NCBI RefSeq assembly: GCF_009674585.1
Contig: NZ_WKJP01000006.1
Span: 62,001 to 126,000, forward strand
DNA length: 64,000 nt
Source of the DNA: Haloferax marinisediminis
GTDB lineage: Archaea; Halobacteriota; Halobacteria; Halobacteriales; Haloferacaceae
Direction: 5' to 3'
The notes under the pieces: generated by a model
Seen by the model: only the letters and a program-made list of their open reading frames with translations
Told to the model about the DNA's origin: nothing
Databases searched by the model: none
Shown here: piece by piece, positions 44,118 to 52,724 of the stretch
Position numbering within the stretch: the stretch's first letter is position 1
How the letters are laid out: each line of letters opens with the position of its first letter
Made by a program: the position numbers and the translations under genes

Positions 44118-45050
44118 ATGATAGAAAAGAGTCGAGCGCAAGGATGTCTTCTAGGATTAGCTTGTGGAGACGCATTAGGCCGTCCTGTCGAGTTCAAGAG
44201 CCCTTCCGAGATTGATTCCGACCATGGCAACGTAACTGAGATGATTGGCAATGGGACGCACGGACAACCGGCTGGCACCATCACTGACGATACCGAGATG
44301 GCACTGTGTATCGCTCGAAGTCTCGTTGAGCAGAATGCGTTCGACCCAGAAGACGTTGCAAACCGATTTGTCGAGTGGCTGGATTCCGGCCCCTTCGATA
44401 TTGGATTGATGACTCGTGATGCACTCTTCCGGATCAAACAGGGGACTCCATGGAACGAAGCAGGTGTCGACGTGTGGCACTCACGTCCAGAGGGCTCCAA
44501 CGCAGGCAATGGAAGCGTGATGCGATGTGCACCACACGCGATTGCGTTCCGGAACGAACGTAATGAGTTAGACCGTGTCAGTCGACATTCGTCTTCAATA
44601 ACCCATGCTGACCCACGCTGTCAGTGGGGCTGTATCCTACTTAATCGGACGCTCGCAAACCTAATCTGTGACGTGAGCGACCCACTAGGAACTGCACTTG
44701 AAGACTCAAGTGAAGCCCCCGATGAACTCTGGACTGCGATCGAAAACGTACATCAGGTACTGAGCGGTGAGAGGAACCAGTCGAGTTTCGAGTCTACGCT
44801 TTCGACGTCGGGATATGTCGTCGGCTCACTCCAAGCAGCGGTATACTACGGATTATCGGCTAACTCTGCCGAAGATGCCGTGGTTCAAGCTGTGAACAGA
44901 GGACATGATACAGATACAGTCGGAGCGATTGCTGGGGCCGTTGCAGGGGCACGGTATGGGGTTGAAGAAATTCCAACTCGATGGATAGAAGAAATCGATG
45001 AGTCAGTTGAGCTATCGAGGTTGGCTAGCCAGCTACTGACAGTTCAGTAA
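44118..45050 (+). CDS. ADP-ribosylglycohydrolase (DraG-like)
   Basis: 310 residues with start ATG 44118 (MIEKSRAQGCLLGLACGDAL). Metal-binding signatures are TITDDTEMALCIARSL near residue 60, GSNAGNGSVMRCAPHAIAF near 125, and GHDTDTVGAIAGAVAGARYG near 265. The enzyme removes ADP-ribose from proteins or nucleic acids using two Mg2+ or Mn2+. In accessory DNA it often reverses an ADP-ribosyl toxin, but no ART gene is obvious here. The frame upstream to 44043 is open but unlike the family. Confidence 0.88.
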   Translation: MIEKSRAQGCLLGLACGDALGRPVEFKSPSEIDSDHGNVTEMIGNGTHGQPAGTITDDTEMALCIARSLVEQNAFDPEDVANRFVEWLDSGPFDIGLMTRDALFRIKQGTPWNEAGVDVWHSRPEGSNAGNGSVMRCAPHAIAFRNERNELDRVSRHSSSITHADPRCQWGCILLNRTLANLICDVSDPLGTALEDSSEAPDELWTAIENVHQVLSGERNQSSFESTLSTSGYVVGSLQAAVYYGLSANSAEDAVVQAVNRGHDTDTVGAIAGAVAGARYGVEEIPTRWIEEIDESVELSRLASQLLTVQ

Positions 45051-45167
45051 CGGGCTTCGACGTGATGAGCCTATACTGAAATTAGGTGTTTGGATTATGG
45101 TACTCGATGGCAACCATTTGGAAACTTGTAGATAAGAATATATAATTTGGGGAGAATTATAGTTTGA

Positions 45168-45602
45168 ATGGCCTTACAGAAGACATCACGCTCTAATGAG
45201 ATGGCCGCGGCTCAAGAGCAAGAACAGATACAGCGGCTTGCACAAATTGAGATGTGGCGAGGAGACCTTCGCGTCCTCCTTCGTGTCCTCCAAGATTCAC
45301 GCACACCATGGTACGCATCAGCGTTGATGGCCGGGGTGCTTCTGTGGGGTCTGTTGCCAGTCGATCCACTTCCAGATATTGTGCCATTGGCGGGGATCAT
45401 CGACGATGCCGGCGTCTTCCTGATAATCCGTGCGGCAATCTACCGGTTAGTCCCCAACGAGATTGTCGACCAGCACGCCGAGGTCATCGCGAACACGAAG
45501 AAGCATCGGTTTGGCCCCGCGAAGGCTGTCGCAAGCATCGCCGTACTCCAGGTTGTTCTAATCGTTGTTGTCCTGGGTGCGTTCGGTGCAATGGTTTTCT
45601 AA
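45168..45602 (+). CDS. DUF1232 (YkvA-like) membrane protein
   Basis: 144 residues. A helical charged N-terminus is followed by the DUF1232 signature: ASALMAGVLLWGLLPVDPLP, then DIVPLAGIIDDAGVFLIIRA, including the PxDPxPDxxPxxGxxDD core. A last hydrophobic helix (ASIAVLQVVLIVVVLGAFGA) suggests membrane anchoring. Function of the family is unknown. Confidence 0.85.
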   Translation: MALQKTSRSNEMAAAQEQEQIQRLAQIEMWRGDLRVLLRVLQDSRTPWYASALMAGVLLWGLLPVDPLPDIVPLAGIIDDAGVFLIIRAAIYRLVPNEIVDQHAEVIANTKKHRFGPAKAVASIAVLQVVLIVVVLGAFGAMVF

Positions 45603-45841
45603 TCTGAAACAGAATTTTTCTACTGACTTCAAGAACCACTTCCAAGGGTAGACGGTTATAGGAACCTCTGAAGACGGATTACTGGAGTTTTACACCCCAC
45701 TATTTCCAGTAATACGGTTACACACGAATTCGACAAGAGCGGGCTTTTGGAAGCCATCTTCAGAAGTCCATTGGTCGTGGACGTCGTCCCAACACTTCCG
45801 ACAGAAGACGTCCCCAACTGGAGTTTCAAACGAACCCGGCG

Positions 45842-46186
45842 TTACGATTTCTCTCGGAGGAACATCTCGACCACACCTTTGGCACTCAACAGTGGGATTC
45901 CAAGTGTAGTCGCCCGGAAACCTCCAAGGTGATTCAACGATATCAGTCGAGGGATCAACAAGCCAAACAGGAATCTAGCCTCGGTCCCAGGGAGAACCTT
46001 GCCCAGTTCAGCGATTTCCGCTTGAGTAACTCTCGTGTCGTAGACGACGTAATCAGTGAGGATAGTCGATGATAGTATAGTGATTTCTTTTAGTGAGCCG
46101 TACTCTCCGAGTTTCGTGAGCACATCTTTGGGAGGCTTCAACTGACCAGAAAACCGTGTGTGGTCGAAGACCTCAGATATATTCAC
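45842..46186 (-). CDS. small hypothetical protein inside the origin region
   Basis: 114 residues from GTG 46186 (MNISEVFDHTRFSGQLKPPK). A helical, slightly hydrophobic protein: VLTKLGEYGSLKEITILSST resembles a short HTH-like module; ARFLFGLLIPRLISL is hydrophobic. Its start lies 24 bp from the 40-bp palindrome at 46211-46250, as two other small genes do elsewhere. It is flanked by ORB boxes on both sides, so it may be an origin-linked regulator. Not recognised. Confidence 0.5.
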   Translation of the reverse strand: MNISEVFDHTRFSGQLKPPKDVLTKLGEYGSLKEITILSSTILTDYVVYDTRVTQAEIAELGKVLPGTEARFLFGLLIPRLISLNHLGGFRATTLGIPLLSAKGVVEMFLREKS

Positions 46187-46210
46187 CTCGTTCTTTGTGG
46201 ATGACTGGAA

Positions 46211-46250
46211 TTAACCAACAATAACGGGTTATTTGATGGTTGTTGGTTAA
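46211..46250. promoter_or_regulatory. 40-bp inverted repeat, copy 2 of 3 (operator candidate)
   Basis: Arms TTAACCAACAA (46211-46221) and TTGTTGGTTAA (46240-46250) with an 18-bp spacer, identical in arms and spacing to 1700-1739. It sits in the origin region, 24 bp upstream of the leftward gene at 46186. Confidence 0.75.
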
Positions 46251-46997
46251 GTGGTGATTCGGTCTTCTCGACTGCGTCTGACGAGTGTCATACCCCGCCA
46301 TTTCCACTAATAGACTGACAAGAACTCGATGTGATGGTCCACGCGGTTGACCCTCCCCCCACCGTTTCCAGTAAAACTCGACGAAGAGAAGGGCTAGCCC
46401 TTGCAGAAGTTTTTTCCACCATTGAGTGGGCGACAACAAGCTTCTGTCAGTTTATCCTACGGACTAACTTGTTATCCACCAATATAAAACTTTGCTACTA
46501 TTTACTGTTTATTCTGTAGCACCCCGACCTATTCGAGGTTCTTTACTGGAAATGGTGGGGAGGGTGTGTCCCGACCAAGCTCGTGATTGAACAACCACGA
46601 CGTCTCCCGATTAACTTATAATCGAAGATTTACTGGAAACAGTGGTGTCTCCCAGATATATAAATAAGTCTTTACTGGAAATACTGGAACCCAGTGGTCT
46701 CATTTCTGGTTTAACTTTACGACTTCTTGTTCTTCGACTTTACTGGAAATGGTGGGGTCTAATCACCTTCCAGCACCCCGTTGATTTACTGGAAATAGTG
46801 GTGTGAACAATCATCCAAAATCCCAATCCTCTCGTCATAGTCCCTAATGACTGTCTCAGTGACTTTCTTGTGTATAATTGGAAACCAAGGGGGCAATACT
46901 TGCTATTGGAACCGATGGGTACCCATGGTTATACTGGAAATACCGGAAACGGTGGTCGAAACAATTATCAGACACGACTGAGTTATCTGACCAAACC

Positions 46998-48245
46998 ATG
47001 ACGCCGCGGTTTCAGCCGGACGATACACTCTACAAGCGACGGAATACGCTCAAGGTTGAGTACGTCCCCGACGACATCGTCGGGCGGGACAACGAAATCG
47101 AGGAATACGAGGCCGCACTTCAGCCGATTATCAATGGAGAATACCCTGACAATATCTTCATTTATGGGAAAACCGGTGTCGGAAAGACCGCCGTCACGAA
47201 CTTCTTACTCAACGAGTTGCAAGACTCGGCGAAACACTTCGAGGTCGACCTATCTGTAATATCCCTCAATTGCGATGGCCTCAGCACGAGTTACCAGGCT
47301 GCAATTAGCCTCGTCAACAACCTCCGAGAACCGGAGCATCATATCGCCGAAACCGGACATCCTCAATCGAAAGTCTACCGTCTTCTCTGGGACGAACTCA
47401 ACAAGCTCTCTGGGACTGTCGTTATCGTCCTCGACGAGATTGACCACATCGCAGACGACACGTTCCTCTACCAAATCACACGCGCAGACAATAACGGCTA
47501 CATCGACAATATCCAACTCGGGCTCATCGGCATCAGTAACGACTCGACGTTCCGAGAGCAACTCGACGCGAAGGTTCAATCCTCCCTCTGTGAAACCGAG
47601 ATCTCGTTCCCACCGTACGGAACAGGAGAACTCCAGAAGGTCCTCGAACAACGTGCTGATATCGCGTTCCACCAGAACGCAATCGAGGATGGTGTAATTT
47701 CGCTGTGTGCTGCACTTGGTCGACAGGATGGTGGTGACGCCCGCCGAGCAATCACACTTCTCCGGAAGGCGGGTGACCTGGCTCGGACAGAAAATGCAGA
47801 GACGGTCACAACCGACCACGTCGAGCGTGCCCAGGAGAAACTCGAGGCACAACAGAGCATGGACATCATGCGTGACCTCACGGAACATGAGAAACTCACC
47901 TTGTACGCGCTGACGACGCTCGCTGCTGAGAATGCGACTCCCGCACGCTCGCGCATCGTCTATCAACGCTACAAAGAACTCTGTAACTTCCAGGGGCGAG
48001 ACCCTCGGACAGCTCGTCGAATGCGGAGCTTCCTCTCTGATTTCGAGATTCTCAACCTCACGCTCTCACACATGGAACACCGTGGTCAGGACGGAGGGAC
48101 GTATCGGGAACACGAACTCAATCGAGATATTGCGACGGTCGTTGACGCGCTTCAGACGATCATCAGCGAGTTTGGGGCACACCGAAGTATCATCGAATAC
48201 CTTCCCGATTCTGGTGAAGACTTCGCTGCGATGGGGGACGACTAG
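46998..48245 (+). CDS. orc1/cdc6: Orc1/Cdc6 replication initiator
   Basis: 415 residues when started at ATG 46998 (MTPRFQPDDTLYKRRNTLKV); the open frame upstream overlaps an origin box, so it is not used. Motifs: YVPDDIVGRDNEIEEYEAAL, IYGKTGVGKTAVTNFLL (Walker A near 56), VVIVLDEIDHIADD (Walker B near 143), LIGISNDSTFREQLD (sensor 1), GDARRAITLLRKAGDLA (sensor 2), and a C-terminal winged helix ending with the RxMRSFLSDFEILNL segment. It binds the ORB boxes next to it and loads the MCM helicase. Divergent N-terminus and neighbours point to a plasmid-type paralogue. Confidence 0.95.
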   Translation: MTPRFQPDDTLYKRRNTLKVEYVPDDIVGRDNEIEEYEAALQPIINGEYPDNIFIYGKTGVGKTAVTNFLLNELQDSAKHFEVDLSVISLNCDGLSTSYQAAISLVNNLREPEHHIAETGHPQSKVYRLLWDELNKLSGTVVIVLDEIDHIADDTFLYQITRADNNGYIDNIQLGLIGISNDSTFREQLDAKVQSSLCETEISFPPYGTGELQKVLEQRADIAFHQNAIEDGVISLCAALGRQDGGDARRAITLLRKAGDLARTENAETVTTDHVERAQEKLEAQQSMDIMRDLTEHEKLTLYALTTLAAENATPARSRIVYQRYKELCNFQGRDPRTARRMRSFLSDFEILNLTLSHMEHRGQDGGTYREHELNRDIATVVDALQTIISEFGAHRSIIEYLPDSGEDFAAMGDD

Positions 48246-48396
48246 TCCTCAAAGGTCGAAGTGCACAAGCACGGACTCAGAGTGCTGAATTGTGAGACCG
48301 TGATTGTGGTCGGCCGGAGGGCTGGAGGTTGTTGAAATCATTGTCCTGCAATGGGTTCCCAAGGTCGCGCTGAATAGAGTGCGTAACGGGGGCTCA

Positions 48397-48879
48397 TCAA
48401 ACGTCGTCGATCCCATGCCGCAACGCCCGCCAGGCGAACCACAACTCTTCCAGGTCCAGCCCAGTCGCATGCGCTGAGACTGCCACGCCGTCCGGTCGCG
48501 ACTCAAGACCCGTGGATTGCTGGAATGTCACCCACGCGTTTGCGGTTAAGTAGGTCAAAATGTGCAGAACACCGAGTCCGATGGCCACTTCTCTCGAATC
48601 AAACTCAAAGGACTTGATGTGACCGACGACCACGAACCGAGTTTGAGGAACACGAAGAGGTTCTGCCAAATGTGGCTGAACTCCCCGTGCATCCAGGGCC
48701 GAGGACGGATAGAACAGAGGCGTGATGGTGGGCGAAGCGAGATAAATTGACCCATCTTCGGAAAATATCCCCAGGCGTTCTGGTGAAATCCACAGGCACT
48801 GATATTTTGTTGAGGCTGTACTGAATACAAACTCGAACCGCTGCCACTGTCGACGGTGCGTTATCATCCTAACAACCAC
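48397..48879 (-). CDS. possible hypothetical protein, 160 residues
   Basis: Frame from GTG/ATG near 48879 (MVVRMITHRRQWQRFEFVFS). Mixed composition, with hydrophobic stretches (IGLGVLHILTYLTANAWVTF) and an acidic end (LDLEELWFAWRALRHGIDDV). The reverse-strand frames overlapping it are worse, but the codon character is only fair. It lies behind orc1/cdc6 in a region that otherwise looks decayed. Function unknown. Confidence 0.4.
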   Translation of the reverse strand: MVVRMITHRRQWQRFEFVFSTASTKYQCLWISPERLGIFSEDGSIYLASPTITPLFYPSSALDARGVQPHLAEPLRVPQTRFVVVGHIKSFEFDSREVAIGLGVLHILTYLTANAWVTFQQSTGLESRPDGVAVSAHATGLDLEELWFAWRALRHGIDDV

Positions 48880-48959
48880 AATATCCGCAAGTTTAGCCTA
48901 CATTACACTGAAATCAGTGCATTGGGCAGGGAGATAGATATCGACCAGCCACCACCCCA

Positions 48960-49185
48960 CGTAGATTGTACCCGTTGCTGAGTTCTACCTCCTTGGCCAA
49001 GTTCACAAGACACACACTCTGTCGTCGAAACGAGCTTTTGGTTGCTTCCAGTTGGTTGAGCGACGAGACGTGCCGTTTGATGAACTCCCGCAGCAGTCGT
49101 GGCAACCTTGGTTCTCAAGTTCCCGATTCAGCAACTGATACGCACGCTGAACTCGTGGTCACGAATCGCGATTATACCGCTCCAT
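48960..49185 (-). pseudogene. remnant of a small zinc-protein gene
   Basis: Reading leftward from ATG 49185 gives MERYNRDS, then a TGA at 49161-49159, and then PRVQRAYQLLNRELENQGCH with DCCGSSS and a later CVLC/CELG segment in a shifted frame. The TGA replaces a codon one transition away from CGA (Arg). The pattern, a short helix followed by CxxC...CxxC, is that of a small haloarchaeal zinc protein. At least one stop and one shift make it non-functional. The remaining interval to 49312 holds no gene. Confidence 0.35.
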
Positions 49186-49312
49186 ATTTGGACGGATAGC
49201 GGTCCGGTTCTGATACCGACAGGCGGAATATTACACGGTGACGATGGAACAGGATGTGTAACTATTGAGGCGTGCGCGATGGGTTTACACGTGGAGACGA
49301 AAGATACACGCT

Positions 49313-50464
49313 ATGTCGGAACAGGTTTGTGTATACTGGGATGACTCACTGCTCTCGGACCGGACTGGATTCGCTATTTCCGGATTGACAGCGGACGGGG
49401 AACCAAGTCATAAAGTCAAGATTTCAGAAGGGGCCGATGGATTCGTATCGGTGTTTGCACGACCGGAAAATGGCAATCGAACGGTCGCGTTAGCGTTGGA
49501 ATCGTCTCCAGAGCCGGGGGTCTACATTTTCGAACCGAAATATGCGGGCTACGATTTTGAGGTCCGACTTGAGTACCCCCAAGAACCGTATCCGAGTCCA
49601 GCGATGCAAACGTACGAAGTAACCTCACCACTTTGTGCGGTAGAAGTTGGGGACACCATTGATATCGGACTCAGGAAGGACGTGACGACCACCCCGGGAG
49701 TGAAACATGTAGAGGGGCGAGTAATCGACGTTGCAGATTGTTGTGGGTTGCTCCCGGACACCCCACCTTTCGATATAGACCCAGATACTGTTCTCTCAAT
49801 CCTGGTTAATATCTCAGACGAGAAGGGAGATGTGGAGAAAGCACAAGCGGTTTCGGCGATGTTAATACGGAGGCGGCTTTCATCAGTCGGAAATAAAATG
49901 GGGGTGCTGAATATCACGGGGACTGAAAATCCGCTGGAATTCGACTGGGAAGGTCGGTCAGACACGCCACATCTTCAGGTCGAGTCCGTGACTGTCACGC
50001 CCGAGAAGGGGGAACCATGGACGGTTGAGAACGAGGGCCTTTCGGAGTTGCAGTTCAACCCGCTAGCAGATTACTCGACGACAGAGCGAGTCGAGGAACT
50101 CCAGTCAGCGTTCGCTGAAATGCCTGACGTGACGGTCTCAGAACGGACGCTGGAAGTTTTTGCTACAGCCGTAACGGCAGAACCTCCAGACATGTCGATT
50201 GAGTGCCATTACAAATCGAGACGGAGTGGTAATGTCCTCATGAAGAGTGGAAAACTACGTGAAGCGCGCTCGGTATATTACGCAGAGTCTAATCGGGCAA
50301 AACACCAGATTCGGTTCGCGGATAATGAAGCGACGTATTATCTATTGGTTGACACGGATAACACCGCATCAGAATCTGTTTCCGTGTACACTGTCGCCGA
50401 GAATAGACACTGGGACTCGGAATTAGGCCCACTTGTTGAGCTGGAACTCACTGGTTCTCAGTGA
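49313..50464 (+). CDS. hypothetical protein, 383 residues
   Basis: Start ATG 49313 (MSEQVCVYWDDSLLSDRTGF); the frame is open further upstream but without similarity to the acidic style. The protein is beta-rich and acidic (YIFEPKYAGYDFEVRLEYPQ, then PLCAVEVGDTIDIGLRKDVT and LQVESVTVTPEKGEPWTVEN). No signal peptide, membrane helix or catalytic motif. Monocistronic. Function unknown. Confidence 0.7.
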   Translation: MSEQVCVYWDDSLLSDRTGFAISGLTADGEPSHKVKISEGADGFVSVFARPENGNRTVALALESSPEPGVYIFEPKYAGYDFEVRLEYPQEPYPSPAMQTYEVTSPLCAVEVGDTIDIGLRKDVTTTPGVKHVEGRVIDVADCCGLLPDTPPFDIDPDTVLSILVNISDEKGDVEKAQAVSAMLIRRRLSSVGNKMGVLNITGTENPLEFDWEGRSDTPHLQVESVTVTPEKGEPWTVENEGLSELQFNPLADYSTTERVEELQSAFAEMPDVTVSERTLEVFATAVTAEPPDMSIECHYKSRRSGNVLMKSGKLREARSVYYAESNRAKHQIRFADNEATYYLLVDTDNTASESVSVYTVAENRHWDSELGPLVELELTGSQ

Positions 50465-50626
50465 ATGGACGTGGGTCCAACGGACATGACATGCAGGCTA
50501 TGTGGCTGAATGTCCACTAGGCCACACACAACAGTAAAAATGTAGAGCGCTAGTTGGCCGGCTTGCACTCCTCAATTTAATACCCAAGTTGTCAATAGTT
50601 TATATATCCAAACGTAATTACAAACT

Positions 50627-50944
50627 ATGAGCGACGAAATCGACGTATCCGACGACCCCGATATACTCGACGGGAAAAAAATAATCGAGGGTATAGGAGA
50701 CACCCTTCGGTTGCTGCTTGACGCACAGCACGGCACGCTCTCGGACGAGAAACAGACGAAGATTTTGAATCTAAGAGGAAGCGACCCGGCAGAAGCGCTC
50801 GGCCATTCATACCACCTCCGTGATGAGTTACGAGAAAACGGATACGCTGCCGACTGTGAATACCTTGGCCTCGCCGACAACCAGCCCGAGTGGTCTTCCG
50901 AGCCGCGACATGAGATTAAACTGTGCATCAATCACGACGAATAG
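50627..50944 (+). CDS. hypothetical protein, 105 residues
   Basis: From ATG 50627 (MSDEIDVSDDPDILDGKKII). Acidic, mainly helical (GDTLRLLLDAQHGTLSDEKQ, then PAEALGHSYHLRDELRENGY). No motif. Preceded by an A+T-rich segment that fits a promoter. Unknown function. Confidence 0.6.
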   Translation: MSDEIDVSDDPDILDGKKIIEGIGDTLRLLLDAQHGTLSDEKQTKILNLRGSDPAEALGHSYHLRDELRENGYAADCEYLGLADNQPEWSSEPRHEIKLCINHDE

Positions 50945-51076
50945 GTACTTATCCAGCCATTACCGGCCTCGTTCGAACGAGGAATCTGAGGGGGTCAGTC
51001 TAACTGGAGATGGGGTTCTGAGGGGCATCAGCAGCCTAGCGGTATATCCAATCACTCTAGTTTTGAAGTATTTGGA

Positions 51077-51107
51077 CATGCTGAAATCATCCTCTCTATT
51101 CAGCATG
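51077..51107. repeat. inverted repeat homologous to the one at 30282-30312
   Basis: CATGCTGAA (51077-51085) and TTCAGCATG (51099-51107) enclose ATCATCCTCTCTA. The centre CTCTCTA and the trailing TCCTGTCA match the 30.3-kb copy. It could be a terminator or the end of a short dispersed element. Confidence 0.45.
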
Positions 51108-51151
51108 CCATTCCTGTCATGTTCTGAGTAGTCCTACAATGTCATCTCTGA

Positions 51152-51194
51152 TTAACCAACAAATCTATGTCTGTACAATGCTTGTGTTGGTTAA
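51152..51194. promoter_or_regulatory. inverted repeat, copy 3 of 3 (operator candidate)
   Basis: Left arm TTAACCAACAA (51152-51162) is exact; right arm GTGTTGGTTAA (51184-51194) has one mismatch. The spacer is 21 bp rather than 18. It ends 10 bp before the ATG at 51205 of the DUF6788-like gene, overlapping its expected promoter. Confidence 0.65.
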
Positions 51195-51204
51195 GATTGA
51201 GTTC

Positions 51205-51537
51205 ATGTCTCACGAGTCACCGACACCCCACCCCGAGATTCCTGCTGGAATCGTCGAACAGCTTGAAAGCCTACCTTCTGATACACTCAATCACGTCTCG
51301 AGATACGCCGAGCGGCTAGCAGAACACCGCGAACGAGAGCGACGACTCGAGGTACAGCAGGAATCAGACCGGGTCAAAAAAGAACGTCCGAGTGATTTGC
51401 CAGAAGACGTCCCGTCAAGGGCCACCATCACGATCAAAGAAATCAACGACAACCGATACTACTACTGGCAGTGGAGAGAGGGAGACAAGGTCAAATCCAA
51501 ATACAAAGGACCTATGAACAAGTCCGGTAATGACTGA
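51205..51537 (+). CDS. DUF6788-like small protein
   Basis: 110 residues from ATG 51205 (MSHESPTPHPEIPAGIVEQL); the longer frame from 51139 would cross the palindrome. Two parts: a charged coiled helix (HVSRYAERLAEHRERERRLE) and a C-terminal beta hairpin with RYYYWQWREGDKVKSKYKGP, a pattern I associate with DUF6788 proteins of haloarchaeal plasmids. Possibly DNA-binding. It is under the palindrome at 51152-51194. Confidence 0.7.
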   Translation: MSHESPTPHPEIPAGIVEQLESLPSDTLNHVSRYAERLAEHRERERRLEVQQESDRVKKERPSDLPEDVPSRATITIKEINDNRYYYWQWREGDKVKSKYKGPMNKSGND

Positions 51538-51559
51538 CTCTGCCGCTAGTCAGATGCCG

Positions 51560-51665
51560 TCCCACACCACCAAACTCTCAAGTCACTCCTCCGCTTCGTT
51601 GAGCTGTTGTAATCCAACCTTCACTAACACTTCACGAAGGCCGTCAGTCGACTGGCGAAGTTACA
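51560..51665 (-). pseudogene. degraded copy of the ParA-partner gene
   Basis: The stretch around 51590-51655 (TTGTAATCCAACCTTCACTA, then ACACTTCACGAAGGCCGTCAG) is clearly similar to 56635-56690 (CTGTAAACCCACCTTCACTA, then ACGCTTCGCGAAGGTCGGTCAG) in the gene at 56973-56575. Only the C-terminal coding part of that gene is matched, so an old partial duplication of the partition locus is likely. Confidence 0.5.
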
Positions 51666-51779
51666 CACCGACGTCAGTCTGTGCGAAATGGAGTATCTGG
51701 TTGACATCAATCGATTGCTCGACATAGGACTTCACGGTCGTTTATGTATTCAAGCACGTTGTTTTCGCACTTTGAATCT

Positions 51780-52233
51780 GGGAAGTATCGCGGGACGCTC
51801 TGCTCGAGAAGTCTTGTGCCAACCACCTCGCTTTGGTCGTGCTTTGTTCTCGTCGTGTGAAGACCCCACCACATTGACCCTCGAAGTAGTGGCGGTGCAG
51901 ACGCACCGGAGAATGTGATTGTAATCTGCGCCAATTGCCACCGTTGTGTACACCGTGGGAACGACGGAGCTGAATTCAATGAATCTGAGCTCCCCCGATG
52001 GAACTGGTGTGCGATTCAATTACCTGAAAAACATCGGTTCCAGTTATCGGGGTGAGGTCCAGAATGGGAAAATTGTAGACCCGAACGGCGACGAACGGTC
52101 CCCGAATGGAGCGGCCAATGTAGTGGATAAAATCATCCGAGGAGAAGACGCCCAGGAACCCGGTTGGAGTCCAAGTCAATGGGAATGGTTTTCGGGAGAT
52201 GGATGGGAAGAACTCTCGACATCTGATAGCTAA
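51780..52233 (+). pseudogene. decayed HNH nuclease with RAMA-like tail
   Basis: Pieces in different frames line up as one gene. The frame with PHHIDPRSSGGADAPENVIV and ICANCHRCVHRGNDG has the HH...N...H pattern of an HNH endonuclease, but a TGA precedes it. The 3' frame (51946-52233) gives NYLKNIGSSYRGEVQNGKIV, then RSPNGAANVVDKIIRGED and WEWFSGDGWEELS, resembling a RAMA-type domain of restriction systems. At least two shifts separate the parts. Probably a dead restriction gene. Confidence 0.55.
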
Positions 52234-52235
52234 CA

Positions 52236-52724
52236 TCACTCAAAGAGATTTCTCGTATACCGGTAGATTGGTGCCCCCAGCCAGTCGCGCCGTTCAGCGA
52301 TCGTCTCGAAGGCAGCTTTCACGGCGTCATCCCCGAGTGTGCCCCGCTTGACCAACGCTCGAAGCACGATCGGTGACAGTGCGGCGTCAGCGTCGACTAA
52401 CTGCTGCAGTTCGGGAAGTGCTCGGTAGTCGTCAGTAATGAGGAATACTGCATCTAACTCGCGAACAGTAGTGACACAACTCGCTTCGCCCTGGTTGATT
52501 CGACTTGTTACGAACTCGTCGCCGGTGACATCGACCACTTCGTTATAGTCTATCGATTCGAGGACGCTGTTCGCACCGTCTCCATGCCGGTCATCGTATT
52601 GGGCAGTCGCTTCGAGTCCGTCGACGACTGCTTCGGTAGTCACGACGTCGAATTCATTGACGACGGAATCGAGAACACCACCGATTGCCAGAGAGATGAA
52701 CGCACTCGTATCTACGACGAGCAT
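52236..52724 (-). CDS. PIN-domain (VapC-like) protein
   Basis: 162 residues from ATG 52724. PIN core: MLVVDTSAFISLAIGG (first Asp), VVTTEAVVDGLEA (Glu), INQGEASCVTTVRELDAVFL (acidic pair) and LITDDYRALPELQQLVDADA. The C-terminus ends WLGAPIYRYTRNLFE. PIN toxins cut RNA and are normally held by a VapB-type antitoxin. The start lies inside the end of the antitoxin frame (13-bp overlap), the usual TA layout. The antitoxin frame is interrupted, so toxicity must be lost, suppressed, or controlled otherwise. Confidence 0.85.
   Translation of the reverse strand: MLVVDTSAFISLAIGGVLDSVVNEFDVVTTEAVVDGLEATAQYDDRHGDGANSVLESIDYNEVVDVTGDEFVTSRINQGEASCVTTVRELDAVFLITDDYRALPELQQLVDADAALSPIVLRALVKRGTLGDDAVKAAFETIAERRDWLGAPIYRYTRNLFE

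Larger units (their letters stand above)
45694..46955. other. replication origin with ORB-like boxes
   Basis: Boxes of the form TTTACTGGAAATGGTGGGGT occur in both directions. Reverse orientation: 45694-45713, 46292-46311, 46356-46375. Forward: 46542-46561, 46629-46648, 46671-46690 (longer variant), 46739-46758, 46785-46804, and a variant at 46931-46955. This matches the style of haloarchaeal origin recognition boxes (TTCCAGTGGAAAC-like core with a G-run), which bind Orc1/Cdc6. The boxes flank an A+T-rich segment (46440-46540 and 46590-46740) that could be the unwinding element. The cognate orc gene starts at 46998. Confidence 0.8.
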
